A DNA stretch of 64,000 nt from NCBI RefSeq assembly GCF_001500025.1, contig NZ_LQIW01000003.1, forward strand, positions 124,001 to 188,000, read 5' to 3'. The notes beneath the pieces are model-generated. The model was not told the origin of the DNA. It saw only the letters and a program-made list of their open reading frames with translations, and did not search any database. This DNA comes from Mycobacterium sp. IS-1590. GTDB lineage: Bacteria > Actinomycetota > Actinomycetes > Mycobacteriales > Mycobacteriaceae. This document shows positions 33,991 through 42,579 of the stretch, in pieces. The translations under genes were made by a program, and so were the position numbers. Every line of letters begins with the position of its first letter. The first letter of the stretch is position 1.

Positions 33991-34581
33991 ATGCCACGCC
34001 CCCGCCAGTTCGACGAAGCCGAGGTGATCTGCGCGGCCCGCGACGAGTTCTGGTCGCGCGGCTACGCGGGCACCTCCGTTGACAACCTCACCGCCGCAAC
34101 GGGTCTCGGCAAGGGCAGCCTTTACGGCGCGTTCGGCGACAAGCACACACTGTATCTGCGCGCCCTGGACGACTGGATCGCCGACTCGATGGCGAAGGTG
34201 CGCAGACAACTTCAAGACCCCCGGCGTGGCGCCTACGACCGGCTGGTGCGGCACGTGCGCGCGGAAGCGAAGGCCATCGCCGCCGACAAGACGTTGCGCG
34301 GGTGCATGATCGCCAAGAGCGCGGCCGAGCTCAGCGCCACCGACCCCGCCGTCGAGCGTGCTGTCGAACGGGCGTACCGCGAGTGGCGCACACTGCTGGC
34401 CGACTGCATCGAGGCGGCCCAGCGCGACGGCTCGATCGACTCCGATCGCGACCCACGGACACTGGCGACGGTGCTGTTGGGTTTCCTGCGCGGGCTGGAG
34501 GCGCTGCACAAAGGCGGTGTCAAATCGTCCCAGCTCATTGCGGCCGCCGACGAGGTCATCAGCCTCATATCGCGTGCCTGA
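33991..34581 (+). CDS. TetR-family regulator controlling itself and a dehydrogenase
   Basis: 196 aa. N-terminal HTH at about residues 24-46 (GYAGTSVDNLTAATGLGKGS followed by LYGAFGDK), AcrR/YxaF-like, then a helical sensor domain with GCMIAKSAAELSATDPAVER in the usual TetR_C_6-like pattern. Related repressors (LmrA/YxaF type) respond to electrophiles or drugs and control adjacent dehydrogenases. The operator before the gene and its match before the downstream SDR are direct evidence for the regulon. Confidence 0.9.
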   Translation: MPRPRQFDEAEVICAARDEFWSRGYAGTSVDNLTAATGLGKGSLYGAFGDKHTLYLRALDDWIADSMAKVRRQLQDPRRGAYDRLVRHVRAEAKAIAADKTLRGCMIAKSAAELSATDPAVERAVERAYREWRTLLADCIEAAQRDGSIDSDRDPRTLATVLLGFLRGLEALHKGGVKSSQLIAAADEVISLISRA

Positions 34582-34620
34582 ACCTGTCCTGGAATACATC
34601 TTCGCGCGCCAGTGTCTCTG

Positions 34621-34644
34621 GTTATTGACCAATTAGTCCATAAC
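34621..34644. promoter_or_regulatory. TetR operator upstream of the SDR gene
   Basis: A 24-bp palindrome of the form GTTATnGACnAATTnGTCnATAAC; only four symmetric pairs are mismatched. It ends 14 bp before the SDR start and just before the AAGGAG ribosome binding site. Its right half is identical to the site at 33965-33973 for the last nine bases. Confidence 0.75.
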
Positions 34645-34658
34645 TAAGGAGCGCGGCG

Positions 34659-35420
34659 ATGGCACTACTCGTAGACAAGACAGCGGTGATCACCGGCGGC
34701 AGCACGGGTATCGGGCTCGCCACCGCGAAGAGGCTGGCCGAGGAGGGCGCCTACGTGTTCATCACCGGCCGCAGGCAGGCCGAACTGGAGGCCGCGGCCA
34801 AAGAGATCGGCGACAACGTCACCGTGGTGCAGGGCGACGTCGCCGACCCCGAGGACCTGGACCGCCTCTACGCCGCGGTTGCCGACCGCGGTGGGCGCAT
34901 CGACGTGCTGTTCGCCAACGCCGCGGTGATCGACGTCGCGCGCCTCGGCGAGATCACCGAACGACACCTCGATTACCTGCTCGACATCGATTTCAAGGGT
35001 CTGGTGTTCACCGTGCAGAAGGCGCTGCCGCTGCTCGCGGACGGGGCGTCGGTCATCTTGAACTCGTCGAACACCAACGCGAAAGGCTCCGAGGGCATCG
35101 GCATCTACGCGGCGATCAAGGCGGCGGTGCGATCGCTGGCCCGAACGTGGGCAAGTGAGTTGCGCGATCGCAATATTCGGGTCAACGTGGTCAGCCCCGG
35201 TGCCACCGAAACCCCGGGCCTCAACGATCTCGCCCACGTTCTGGTCCCCGGACCCAACGCCGTCGAGGAGTTCGACAGCCAACAGCGCAGCGTCATCCCG
35301 ATGGGTCGCCGCGCAACGCCCGAGGAGGTCGCCAACGCGGTGTTGTTCCTGGCGTCGGACCTGAGCACCTACACCACAGGTGCCGACATCCCCGTCGACG
35401 GCGGCACCAACCAGATCTGA
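34659..35420 (+). CDS. Short-chain dehydrogenase/reductase
   Basis: 253 aa from ATG 34659 with AAGGAG upstream. Classical SDR: cofactor loop TGGSTGIG (residues 12-19), NAAVID in place of NNAG, catalytic serine in ILNSSNTN, Tyr150 and Lys154 in YAAIKAA, and C-terminal GADIPVDGGTNQI. The G-x-x-x-G-I-G and a basic ITGRR segment after strand 2 favour NADPH. It is the probable target of the TetR upstream, so likely reduces a toxic carbonyl. Confidence 0.93.
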   Translation: MALLVDKTAVITGGSTGIGLATAKRLAEEGAYVFITGRRQAELEAAAKEIGDNVTVVQGDVADPEDLDRLYAAVADRGGRIDVLFANAAVIDVARLGEITERHLDYLLDIDFKGLVFTVQKALPLLADGASVILNSSNTNAKGSEGIGIYAAIKAAVRSLARTWASELRDRNIRVNVVSPGATETPGLNDLAHVLVPGPNAVEEFDSQQRSVIPMGRRATPEEVANAVLFLASDLSTYTTGADIPVDGGTNQI

Positions 35421-35431
35421 CCGCGCGCTGG

Positions 35432-36046
35432 TCAGTACAGCCGGGTGCGGGTGTTCTCGTCGCTGTAGTACTCGTCGAGCTGGTCCTGACTCCAATCGGG
35501 ACGGATCGACTTGAGCAGCTGCGCGACGCTCGGCAGCGCCGACGGGTTCCATGTCGACGGGTCCCAGGTTTCTGAACGCAGAAAAGCCTTGGCGCAGTGG
35601 AAGAACACCTCTTCGACCCCGACTTCCAACGCGAGGATCGGACGCTTGCCCTTGACCGCAAGCGCGTCGAAATAGTCGGCGTCCGAGACGATCGCGGCGG
35701 TGCCATTGATGCGCAGGGTGTCGCCACGGCCGGGGATGAGGAACACCGTGCCGACATGCGGATTCTGCAGCACGTTGAGATAGCCGTCGACCCGTTTGTT
35801 GCCCGGCCGCTCCGGGATCGCGATCGTGGTGTCGTCGATGACGTGCACGAAGCCTGGCGGATCACCCTTGGGTGACACGTCGACGCGACCGCGCGCATCC
35901 GTCGTCGCGACGAAACCCAACGGCGAGTGGGCGAGCCAGTCGCGCTGTACCGGCGACAGGCGGGCTCTGACCTTGTTGGCGACGTAGTGGTCCGGCTGCC
36001 CGACGATGGCCCGCAACTCGTCGGCGGTGTTGACTTCGCGACGCAT
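35432..36046 (-). CDS. Pyridoxamine 5'-phosphate oxidase-family protein
   Basis: 204 aa from ATG 36046. Split-barrel FMN/F420 domain: LAHSPLGFVATTDARGRVDV, SPKGDPPGFVHVIDDTTIAIP, RPGNKRVDGYLNVLQNPHVG and VFLIPGRGDTLRINGTA. The C-terminal helix region (VEEVFFHCAKAFLRSETWDP) is typical of the MSMEG-type subfamily. Convergent with the SDR gene (11-bp gap). Function unknown beyond probable flavin/F420 redox. Confidence 0.85.
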   Translation of the reverse strand: MRREVNTADELRAIVGQPDHYVANKVRARLSPVQRDWLAHSPLGFVATTDARGRVDVSPKGDPPGFVHVIDDTTIAIPERPGNKRVDGYLNVLQNPHVGTVFLIPGRGDTLRINGTAAIVSDADYFDALAVKGKRPILALEVGVEEVFFHCAKAFLRSETWDPSTWNPSALPSVAQLLKSIRPDWSQDQLDEYYSDENTRTRLY

Positions 36047-36128
36047 GGGTCCATGATGCTCGACCGCGCAAGGGGTTAACCCCCGCCGGCCGCCGGGTGG
36101 CCGAACGGGCGGGCTGAGTGCCCGTGAC

Positions 36129-37307
36129 CTAGTTCTGAAACCGGGCCGTCAGCGCGCGCCGGTCGACCTTGCCGATGCCGCGCCGCGGCAGTTCGTCGAC
36201 GACGTGATACTCGCGCGGCGCCGCGGTGGCATCCAGGGTCGCGGCGACGTGCGCGCGTAGCTCGGCGGGCGTGGGGGAGTGGTGACCGGCCACGAGCACG
36301 ACGGCCGCGGCCACCCGCTGGCCCAGCCGCTCATCGGGGACCCCGAACACCGCGCATTCGGCCACCGCATCGTGGGTCGCCAAGACGGCCTCCACGATCT
36401 GCGGCATGATGGTCAACCCGCCGCTGCCGATCGCGTCGTCGACCCTGCCGAGCACCGTCAACCGTCCCGCGGCGTCGATCGCTCCCACGTCGTCGGTGCG
36501 AAACCAGCCCGCATCGGCGAAGGGATCGGGGGCCACCGCATTGCGATAGCCCTTCGCCAGTGTCCGACCGCCCAACACGATCCGGCCCCCGCCGCCTGAA
36601 GCGCCCGGCTGCGCGGCTCCGCTCCCTGAGGTCGCCTGCGGCACATTGCCGAGAATGCGGACACGCACACCGTCGAGCGGCACACCGTCGTACACGCACC
36701 CGCCCGCGGTCTCGCTCATCCCATAAGTCCGGACGACCGAGATCCCCGCCGCGGCCGCACGTTCGGCCAGACCCGCCGGCAGCGGGCCCCCACCGATCAG
36801 CACCGCGTCCAGGCTGGCCAGAGCGTCGGCAGCCCGCACGTCCCGCAGCGCTTTGTCGAGTTGCACGGCCACCAACGAGGCGTACCGCCGTCCCGAGCCC
36901 AAAGCGTCCACGGCAGAGGGCAATTCGGACGGATCAAATGTCGGCGGCAAGGCCACCGGGGTGGTGCCCGCGACCACGCTGCGAACCAGCACCTGAAGTC
37001 CCGCGATGTGATGTGCCGCCAATGCCAGCAGCCAGCGCCCCGGCCCGCCGAGCCGGTGGTGTGTCGCCTCGGCGCTGGCGGTCAAGGCGGCGGCGGACAG
37101 CATGGCGCCCTTCGGGGTTCCGGTCGTGCCCGATGTCGGCACCACCACCGCCACGTCGCCGTCGATCTCCGCACCGCACCGCAAAGCCTCTGTCAGAAAG
37201 GATGATTCGCGATCATCCTCGGCAGGAATCGGCAGCACGGTGGCGTGGCCGGCCAGCATGTCGTGCACGACGGGCAGGAGCGACAACGCCGCGGCGCCGG
37301 GCCCCAC
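36129..37307 (-). CDS. menE: O-succinylbenzoate-CoA ligase
   Basis: 392 aa from GTG 37307; translation could begin a few codons upstream (ATA or CTG), since the frame stays open to 37335. Adenylate-forming enzyme: P-loop VVVPTSGTTGTPKGAML, RTYGMSETAGGCVYDG, FRTDDVGAIDAAGRLTVLGR and the C-terminal lysine motif RRGIGKVDRRAL. It is about 100 residues shorter than acyl-CoA synthetases because the N-terminal domain is reduced, as in mycobacterial MenE (Rv0542c). It makes OSB-CoA, the substrate of MenB encoded at 44293. The DUF3349 gene lies upstream in the same operon. Confidence 0.92.
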   Translation of the reverse strand: MGPGAAALSLLPVVHDMLAGHATVLPIPAEDDRESSFLTEALRCGAEIDGDVAVVVPTSGTTGTPKGAMLSAAALTASAEATHHRLGGPGRWLLALAAHHIAGLQVLVRSVVAGTTPVALPPTFDPSELPSAVDALGSGRRYASLVAVQLDKALRDVRAADALASLDAVLIGGGPLPAGLAERAAAAGISVVRTYGMSETAGGCVYDGVPLDGVRVRILGNVPQATSGSGAAQPGASGGGGRIVLGGRTLAKGYRNAVAPDPFADAGWFRTDDVGAIDAAGRLTVLGRVDDAIGSGGLTIMPQIVEAVLATHDAVAECAVFGVPDERLGQRVAAAVVLVAGHHSPTPAELRAHVAATLDATAAPREYHVVDELPRRGIGKVDRRALTARFQN

Positions 37308-37327
37308 CGCGACCGGGCGCAGGACGG

Positions 37328-37630
37328 CTATGGTTCACCCTCCGCGTCACGGGGGTCATCGAGTGGCCAGCCCCGGACCGCCAGCCGCTGACGGACCCGC
37401 TCGACATCCTCAGAGGACGGCAGCGCATCGGTGATCTGGGTGATGAGCACCCCGATGTCGGCGTCGTCGAATTCGCCGTTGCGCTTCAGCTCCACCGCCA
37501 CGGTGCGAACCTCATCCTCGGTGAGGCGCCGCCGCAGGAGCGAGAACAGCGGCACTCGGTCCGGGCCGGGCACTCCTTCGGGATAACCCGCTGTGATCCA
37601 CGCGACGATTTTGGCCAGAAATTTCGTCAC
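37328..37630 (-). CDS. DUF3349 protein, copy 1
   Basis: 100 aa from GTG 37630. The family core reads VAWITAGYPEGVPGPDRVPL, LLRRRLTEDEVRTVAVEL and ITQITDALPSSEDVERVRQR, ending LAVRGWPLDD. It is an all-helical small protein known structurally from mycobacteria but without assigned function. It precedes menE on the same strand. A paralogue at 39426 follows pitA. The 221-bp gap to pitA holds TAGCAT (minus strand, 37683-37678) as a possible -10 for this gene. Confidence 0.88.
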   Translation of the reverse strand: MTKFLAKIVAWITAGYPEGVPGPDRVPLFSLLRRRLTEDEVRTVAVELKRNGEFDDADIGVLITQITDALPSSEDVERVRQRLAVRGWPLDDPRDAEGEP

Positions 37631-37851
37631 TGTGCCCTCCCGCGTGTCGCATCGGGTCTACCCACTCCCGTTGGATGATGCTAGTGCGCGACCGAACAAG
37701 ACGAGTTCGGCGTCGCCGGCAAACGCTCGACCGCCGGCGGGTGAACAGTGGATGAACACATTGCCCCAGAAGGCGAAATGCCAGATGACACGCCGGTCCA
37801 AGAGCGTTGAAGATTAGGTGAAACGAACTCCATGGCCGCAGAATTAACGCC

Positions 37852-39114
37852 GTGAGCGCTGAGTTGATCGTCCTGGTGCTGTTGATCACAACCGCACTGG
37901 CCTTCGACTTCACCAACGGCTTCCACGACACCGGCAATGCGATGGCCACGTCGATCGCCACCGGTGCGCTCAAGCCCAAGACCGCGGTCCTGTTGGCGGG
38001 CATTCTCAATTTGGTCGGCGCATTCCTGTCGGTCGAGGTCGCGGTCACGGTCACCACCTCGGTGCTCAACGTGCAGGACGGCCAGACCGGCGCCCTGCTG
38101 CCGTCGATCGATGCGTCGACCGGCCTGACCATCATCTTCGCCGGGCTGATCGGCGGCATCCTGTGGAACCTGCTGACGTGGTTGTTCGGCATCCCGTCGA
38201 GTTCCTCGCACGCGCTGTTCGGCGGGCTGATCGGCGCGGGCCTGGCCGCGATGGGCACCGCCGGGGTCAACTGGAGCGGTATCAGCCAGAAGGTGCTGAT
38301 TCCCGCGATCGCCGCGCCGCTCATCGCGTGCCTGGTGGCTGCCTGCGGCACCTGGCTGGTGTACCGGATCACCCGCAACGTGGCCGAGCGTCGCCGTCGG
38401 GAGGGCTTCCGCTGGGGCCAGGTCGCGACCGCCTCGCTGGTGGCGCTGTCGCACGGCACCAATGACGCGCAGAAGACGATGGGTGTCATCGCGCTCGCAC
38501 TCATCACCACCGGGCACCTGACCGGCGACGTCAAGGAGAACGGCCTGCCGTTCTGGGTCATCTTCAGCTGTGCGGTCGCGATCGGTCTCGGCACCTACCT
38601 CGGCGGCTGGCGCGTCATCCGCACCCTGGGCAAAGGCCTGGTCGAGATCCAGTCACCCCAGGGCTTCGCCGCCGAAGCATCCTCGGCCGCAATCATTCTC
38701 AGCTCGAGCGCCGCGGGTATGGCCTTGTCCACCACCCACGTCGCGACCGGTTCGATCCTGGGCAGCGGCGTCGGCAAGCCGGCGGCCGAAGTCCGCTGGG
38801 CGGTCGCGGGCCGGATGGCCGTGGCCTGGTTGATCACCCTGCCGGCTGCAGGACTCGTTGGCGCACTGTCCTTCTGGCTGGCCCACGGCGTCGAGACGCT
38901 CACCGGATCGGGCCTCGCCGGTGACGGGTTCATCTTCCTGGTGTTGGTCGGCCTGTCGTTCTACATGTGGTGGCGTGCCCAGCAACAGAAGGTCGACCAC
39001 ACAAACGTCAACGCCGAGTGGGACGACGCCACCAACTCGGTGGTCCCGGCCGAACTGCGGGCCGCCATCGAGGAGGCCATGCCTGAACCCGCCGAGCCGG
39101 CCGCGACGGTGTAG
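37852..39114 (+). CDS. pitA: Low-affinity inorganic phosphate transporter
   Basis: 420 aa from GTG 37852. Two copies of the PiT signature are seen: FDFTNGFHDTGNAMATSIAT at residues 20-39 and ALSHGTNDAQKTMGVIAL about residue 200. Ten to twelve membrane helices and a cytosolic loop with VAERRRREGFRWGQ. It takes up phosphate as a metal-phosphate complex driven by the proton gradient. Counterpart of Rv0545c, but here it is on the opposite strand to menE and is followed by the DUF3349 paralogue. Confidence 0.94.
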   Translation: MSAELIVLVLLITTALAFDFTNGFHDTGNAMATSIATGALKPKTAVLLAGILNLVGAFLSVEVAVTVTTSVLNVQDGQTGALLPSIDASTGLTIIFAGLIGGILWNLLTWLFGIPSSSSHALFGGLIGAGLAAMGTAGVNWSGISQKVLIPAIAAPLIACLVAACGTWLVYRITRNVAERRRREGFRWGQVATASLVALSHGTNDAQKTMGVIALALITTGHLTGDVKENGLPFWVIFSCAVAIGLGTYLGGWRVIRTLGKGLVEIQSPQGFAAEASSAAIILSSSAAGMALSTTHVATGSILGSGVGKPAAEVRWAVAGRMAVAWLITLPAAGLVGALSFWLAHGVETLTGSGLAGDGFIFLVLVGLSFYMWWRAQQQKVDHTNVNAEWDDATNSVVPAELRAAIEEAMPEPAEPAATV

Positions 39115-39127
39115 CAGAGGAACGTCG

Positions 39128-39412
39128 ATGACCTATCTCGAGAGCATTCTGAAGGTACTGGTGGTCGGGCTGGTGCTGGGCGCGGGACTGCCCGCGCTGT
39201 TCGCCACCGGATTGATGGCCTTCTCCAGCGGCGTGGGCGACGAGTCCGCCGACGGCGCCGTGACCGCGCCCAACCCGGCCCGCAAATACCTCGGCATCGG
39301 GTTGTTCGTCTTCGTCGCATGGGTGATCGTCACCGCGGTGCTGTGGATCACCCGGGCCACGATCATCCACCACACGGGAATCGACCTGTTCCCCTTCATG
39401 CCGCAGAAATGA
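39128..39412 (+). CDS. Small membrane protein in pitA operon
   Basis: 94 aa from ATG 39128 with GAGGAACG upstream. Two hydrophobic helices (ILKVLVVGLVLGAGLPALFA and LGIGLFVFVAWVIVTAVLWI) are separated by a polar loop, with a short tail ending FPFMPQK. It lies 13 bp after pitA, in the position of Rv0544c. Possibly an accessory subunit of the phosphate transporter; no known motif. Confidence 0.8.
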   Translation: MTYLESILKVLVVGLVLGAGLPALFATGLMAFSSGVGDESADGAVTAPNPARKYLGIGLFVFVAWVIVTAVLWITRATIIHHTGIDLFPFMPQK

Positions 39413-39425
39413 GATGTGCCGCACC

Positions 39426-39728
39426 ATGACCGAGAACCGCACCGTGCTGGACAGCGTGCTCAACTGGCTGCGCCGCGGGTATCCGGAAGGCGTGCCGCCC
39501 ACCGATTACTTCCCGCTACTGGCGCTGCTGAAGCGCTCGCTGGCCGAGGACGAAGTGGTCAGCGCCGCGCAGGCGGTCCTCAAGGGCGCCAGCTCGGACA
39601 TCGTCACCGAAGACGACATCCGCGCGGCGATCCATCAGGTCACCGCGCAGGAGCCGAATCCCGAAGAGATGCACCAGGTTGCGTCGCGGCTGGCCTCCGT
39701 CGGCTGGCCGCTGGCGCCCGCGCGCTGA
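39426..39728 (+). CDS. DUF3349 protein, copy 2
   Basis: 100 aa from ATG 39426. It aligns along its whole length with copy 1: LNWLRRGYPEGVPPTDYFPL, LLKRSLAEDEVVSAAQAVLK, AIHQVTAQEPNPEEMHQVAS and RLASVGWPLAPAR. Start codon choice follows the 13-bp spacing from the membrane gene stop. The two copies flank pitA on opposite strands, suggesting a duplication that accompanied inversion of the pitA segment. Confidence 0.87.
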   Translation: MTENRTVLDSVLNWLRRGYPEGVPPTDYFPLLALLKRSLAEDEVVSAAQAVLKGASSDIVTEDDIRAAIHQVTAQEPNPEEMHQVASRLASVGWPLAPAR

Positions 39729-39738
39729 GTCCAGGGCG

Positions 39739-40110
39739 TCACCGCCGGGTGTCGCGGCGCAGCGGGTGGGTCTCGGGGACCTGCACGAAGATCAGCAGAA
39801 CACCGTCGGGGTCGTTGACATGCATCTCATGCAGACCCCACGGTTCCTCGCGGGCCTCCCGCGCGACCGGTACACCCCGACCCGACAGCTCCTTCTCGGT
39901 CGCGTACACGTCGCGCACCTGAAGCCACATCGTGCCGCCCGCACGCGGGCCACCGTGACCGGCGAGTTCGATCAACGACTGGCCGGCGTAGAACACCGTG
40001 CCCGCACCGTAGTCGCGTGCGATCGCCAGCCCCAGCTCGTCACGGTAGAACGTCAGCGAACGCTGGTAGTCCGCCGGCCGAATGAGCATCCGGCTGGCCA
40101 GAATCTCCAT
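39739..40110 (-). CDS. Glyoxalase/VOC-fold protein
   Basis: 123 aa from ATG 40110 (MEILASRMLIRPADYQRSLT). One VOC module: LTFYRDELGLAIARDYGAGT, FYAGQSLIELAGHG, TMWLQVRDVYATEKEL and WGLHEMHVNDPDGVLLIFVQ. The metal-site glutamate in SLIELAG and histidine in WGLHEMH are in place. Substrate unknown (lyase, dioxygenase or binding protein). Counterpart of Rv0546c. It is convergent with DUF3349 copy 2. Confidence 0.87.
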   Translation of the reverse strand: MEILASRMLIRPADYQRSLTFYRDELGLAIARDYGAGTVFYAGQSLIELAGHGGPRAGGTMWLQVRDVYATEKELSGRGVPVAREAREEPWGLHEMHVNDPDGVLLIFVQVPETHPLRRDTRR

Positions 40111-40129
40111 GACGTCGTGTCTATCACGC

Positions 40130-41671
40130 TCAGCCGATCCGCCGCCCGACACCTTCCCAGTAGGGTTTGCGCAGCGCACGCTTGAGGATCTTGCCGCTGG
40201 GGGTGCGGGGCAGGTCGTCGGCGAACGACACCGACTTGGGCAGCTTGAACCCCGCCAGCCGTTCGCGGGCGTACGCGATGAGCTGCGCCTCGCCGGGGGA
40301 GCAGCCGGCCGCGGGCACCACGACAGCCTTGACCGCCTCACCCCACGCCGGGTCCGGCACACCGATCACCGCCACATCGGCGACGTCCGGGTGCGTCATC
40401 AGAACGTTCTCGACCTCGGTCGGGTACACGTTCTCGCCGCCGGAGACGATCATGTCCTTGACCCGGTCGTGCAGGTACAGATAACCCTCGGCATCGAGGT
40501 AACCGGCGTCGCCGGTCTTCAGCCAGCCGTCCGGGGTGACCGTGGCGGCCGTCGCAGCGGGGTTGTTCCAATAGCCGCGCATGTTCTGCCGCGAGCGGGT
40601 CCACACCTCGCCGACCTCTCCGGTGGGGACGTCGCACCCCGCGTCATCGACGATGCGCACCTCGACCCAACCGAACGGCTTACCGCAGGAGCGCAGCAGT
40701 TCAGGGTCGTGACGGTCCAGTTGCGTGATGGATCCGGTGGTTTCGGTCTGCCCGTACACCTGTAGCAGATCGCAGTCGAATCGTTCGAGCGCCCGGACCA
40801 GGACGTCGTCGGTGATCGGGGATGCGCCGTAGACGATGGCGCGCAGGGCCGAGAAGTCCGTCGTCGCAACCCCCGGGGTCTCCAGGAGGCGCTGAATCAC
40901 CACCGGCACCAGCAGCATGTTCGTAACACCGTGCCGCGCAACGGCGTCGAGGATAGCGGTCGGATCGACGTCGCGAAGCACGACCGTGCGCGCGCCTTCG
41001 CACAGGCCCACCAACGCCCAGCCGGAGCCCGCCATGTGGAACATCGGCATCACGGCCAGGCTCACGCTGTCGGCGTCGAAGCGCCATTTGTCGGCGATCC
41101 CGGAGGCCTTGCAGAAGTAGTTGTCGTTGGTCAGCATCACGCCCTTGGGTGAGCCGGTGGTGCCGGAGGTGTACATCAGAAACGCGATATCGTCGGGTTG
41201 CGTTGTGACGCAGGGGTCCTCGGCAGGATGTGGCTCGATCCAGCGATCGAACTCCGGCCAGCGCGGGTGCTCGCCGACGGCGACGACCAGAGCCGTCAGC
41301 CGGTCCTCGATCGCCTCGACGTGCCCGAAGAACTCGGCGCCGACGATCACCACCCGCGCGCCGGCATCGTCGATGATGTGCAGCATCTCAGGTGGTGCCA
41401 GCCGCCAGTTGACGGGCACCACGACCGCACCGAGTTTGGACAGCGCACAAGCGACTTCGAAGAACTCGATGCCGTTCTTCTCGATGAACGCGACCCGGTC
41501 GCCGAACCCGACACCGGCGGCGCGCAGCGCCTGGGCCACCCGGTTCGATCGGGTGTCGAGGTCGCCGAACGTCGCGGTGCGCTCGCCGGCGATCAACGCG
41601 ACGGCGTCGCGACGTTCGGCGCCGAAGACGCGTGCGATATCGGCGACGGTCGCGATGTCGGGGTGGGGCAT
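40130..41671 (-). CDS. Acyl-CoA ligase (FadD-like)
   Basis: 513 aa from ATG 41671. ANL superfamily: P-loop FLMYTSGTTGSPKGVMLTND, aromatic/gate segment VYGQTETTGS, WLKTGDAGYLDAEGYLYLHD, hinge RVKDMIVSGGENVYPTEVEN, and the catalytic lysine near the C-terminus in RTPSGKILKRALR. It activates a carboxylic acid as adenylate and transfers it to CoA. Its start abuts the stop of the SDR gene, so the two are co-transcribed with the SDR first. Not present between the VOC and SDR genes in M. tuberculosis as I know it. Confidence 0.9.
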   Translation of the reverse strand: MPHPDIATVADIARVFGAERRDAVALIAGERTATFGDLDTRSNRVAQALRAAGVGFGDRVAFIEKNGIEFFEVACALSKLGAVVVPVNWRLAPPEMLHIIDDAGARVVIVGAEFFGHVEAIEDRLTALVVAVGEHPRWPEFDRWIEPHPAEDPCVTTQPDDIAFLMYTSGTTGSPKGVMLTNDNYFCKASGIADKWRFDADSVSLAVMPMFHMAGSGWALVGLCEGARTVVLRDVDPTAILDAVARHGVTNMLLVPVVIQRLLETPGVATTDFSALRAIVYGASPITDDVLVRALERFDCDLLQVYGQTETTGSITQLDRHDPELLRSCGKPFGWVEVRIVDDAGCDVPTGEVGEVWTRSRQNMRGYWNNPAATAATVTPDGWLKTGDAGYLDAEGYLYLHDRVKDMIVSGGENVYPTEVENVLMTHPDVADVAVIGVPDPAWGEAVKAVVVPAAGCSPGEAQLIAYARERLAGFKLPKSVSFADDLPRTPSGKILKRALRKPYWEGVGRRIG

Positions 41672-42556
41672 CTACTTGTTCGGTTGTAGGCGTTGCCGTT
41701 TCATCACGGCGTCGACGACCGCGGGTGCGAAGCTGTTGAGCACCTGGGCGCTGACGGCCATGCGCGGCGCGATCCGCACGGGCCGGGTTCTGGCGGCGGT
41801 GATCATCCAGTCTGCGGCCTCGTCGGAGGACAGCCCGGGCAAGCCGTCGTAGGCGCGGGTGGGGGCGATCATCGGCGTGCGCACCAGCGGATAGAACAGG
41901 GTGGTGGAGTGCACTCCGTCGGCGCTCCACTCGGTTTCGATGACGCGGCTCACCGCGGTCAGCGCCGCCTTGGACGCGTTGTACACCGAGAACAACGGCG
42001 ACGACTCGCTGAGCACACCCCAGGTGGACACGTTGATGATGTGGCCGTCGCGCCGCTCACGCATGCCCGGTGCCAGGCCGCGGATCAGACGCAGCGGCCC
42101 GTAGTAATTGAGCGCCATGGTGCGTTCGACGTCGTGCCAGCGTTCCAGCGACTCGGCCAGCGGCCTGCGGATCGACCGTCCGGCGTTGTTGATCAGGATG
42201 TCGACGCCCCCGAGTTCCGTGGTGACACGTTCGACCAGGTCGTCGGCCGCGTCGAGATCCGACAGGTCGCAGGCGTGCGCCCAGGCGTCCCCGCCCTGCT
42301 GGGCGATCCGGTCGACCAGCGCATCGAGCAGTTCCTGGCGGCGTGCGGCCACCACGACGGTGGCTCCGCGGCGGGCGAACTTCTCGGCGGCCGCCTCGCC
42401 GATGCCCGATGACGCGCCCGTGAGAAGGATGCGCTTACCCCGCAGGTCAACGACGTCGCGGCCGGGCTGGTACTGCAGCAATTCGGGGACCACCGGCGGA
42501 CGCATGGTGGTCAGCACGAGTTGATCGGCCAACCGCCGCAACGGGCTCTTGCTCAC
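41672..42556 (-). CDS. SDR-family oxidoreductase (Rv0547c-like)
   Basis: 294 aa from GTG 42556; the frame runs on to 42604 but that part is repeat element B. N-terminal extension (SPLRRLADQLVLTTMRPPVV), then LLTGASSGIGEAAAEKFARR, NNAGRSIRRPLAES, serine in IINVSTWGV, and YNASKAALTA with catalytic Tyr and Lys. The C-terminal part (ADWMITAARTRPVRIAPR) is seen in membrane-associated mycobacterial SDRs. Forms an operon with the acyl-CoA ligase. Confidence 0.88.
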   Translation of the reverse strand: MSKSPLRRLADQLVLTTMRPPVVPELLQYQPGRDVVDLRGKRILLTGASSGIGEAAAEKFARRGATVVVAARRQELLDALVDRIAQQGGDAWAHACDLSDLDAADDLVERVTTELGGVDILINNAGRSIRRPLAESLERWHDVERTMALNYYGPLRLIRGLAPGMRERRDGHIINVSTWGVLSESSPLFSVYNASKAALTAVSRVIETEWSADGVHSTTLFYPLVRTPMIAPTRAYDGLPGLSSDEAADWMITAARTRPVRIAPRMAVSAQVLNSFAPAVVDAVMKRQRLQPNK

Positions 42557-42564
42557 GACGCGCC

Positions 42565-42570
42565 AGTCTA
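42565..42570 (-). promoter_or_regulatory. -10 hexamer for the SDR-ligase operon
   Basis: Minus-strand TAGACT ends 8 bp before GTG 42556. This supports the short start and a leaderless transcript that begins just downstream of repeat element B. Confidence 0.5.
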
Positions 42571-42579
42571 GGTGAGTGG

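Noticed and set aside
37593-37817. 74-codon plus-strand ORF between DUF3349 copy 1 and pitA
   Set aside because: No ribosome binding site, overlaps the DUF3349 start antisense, no recognisable content.
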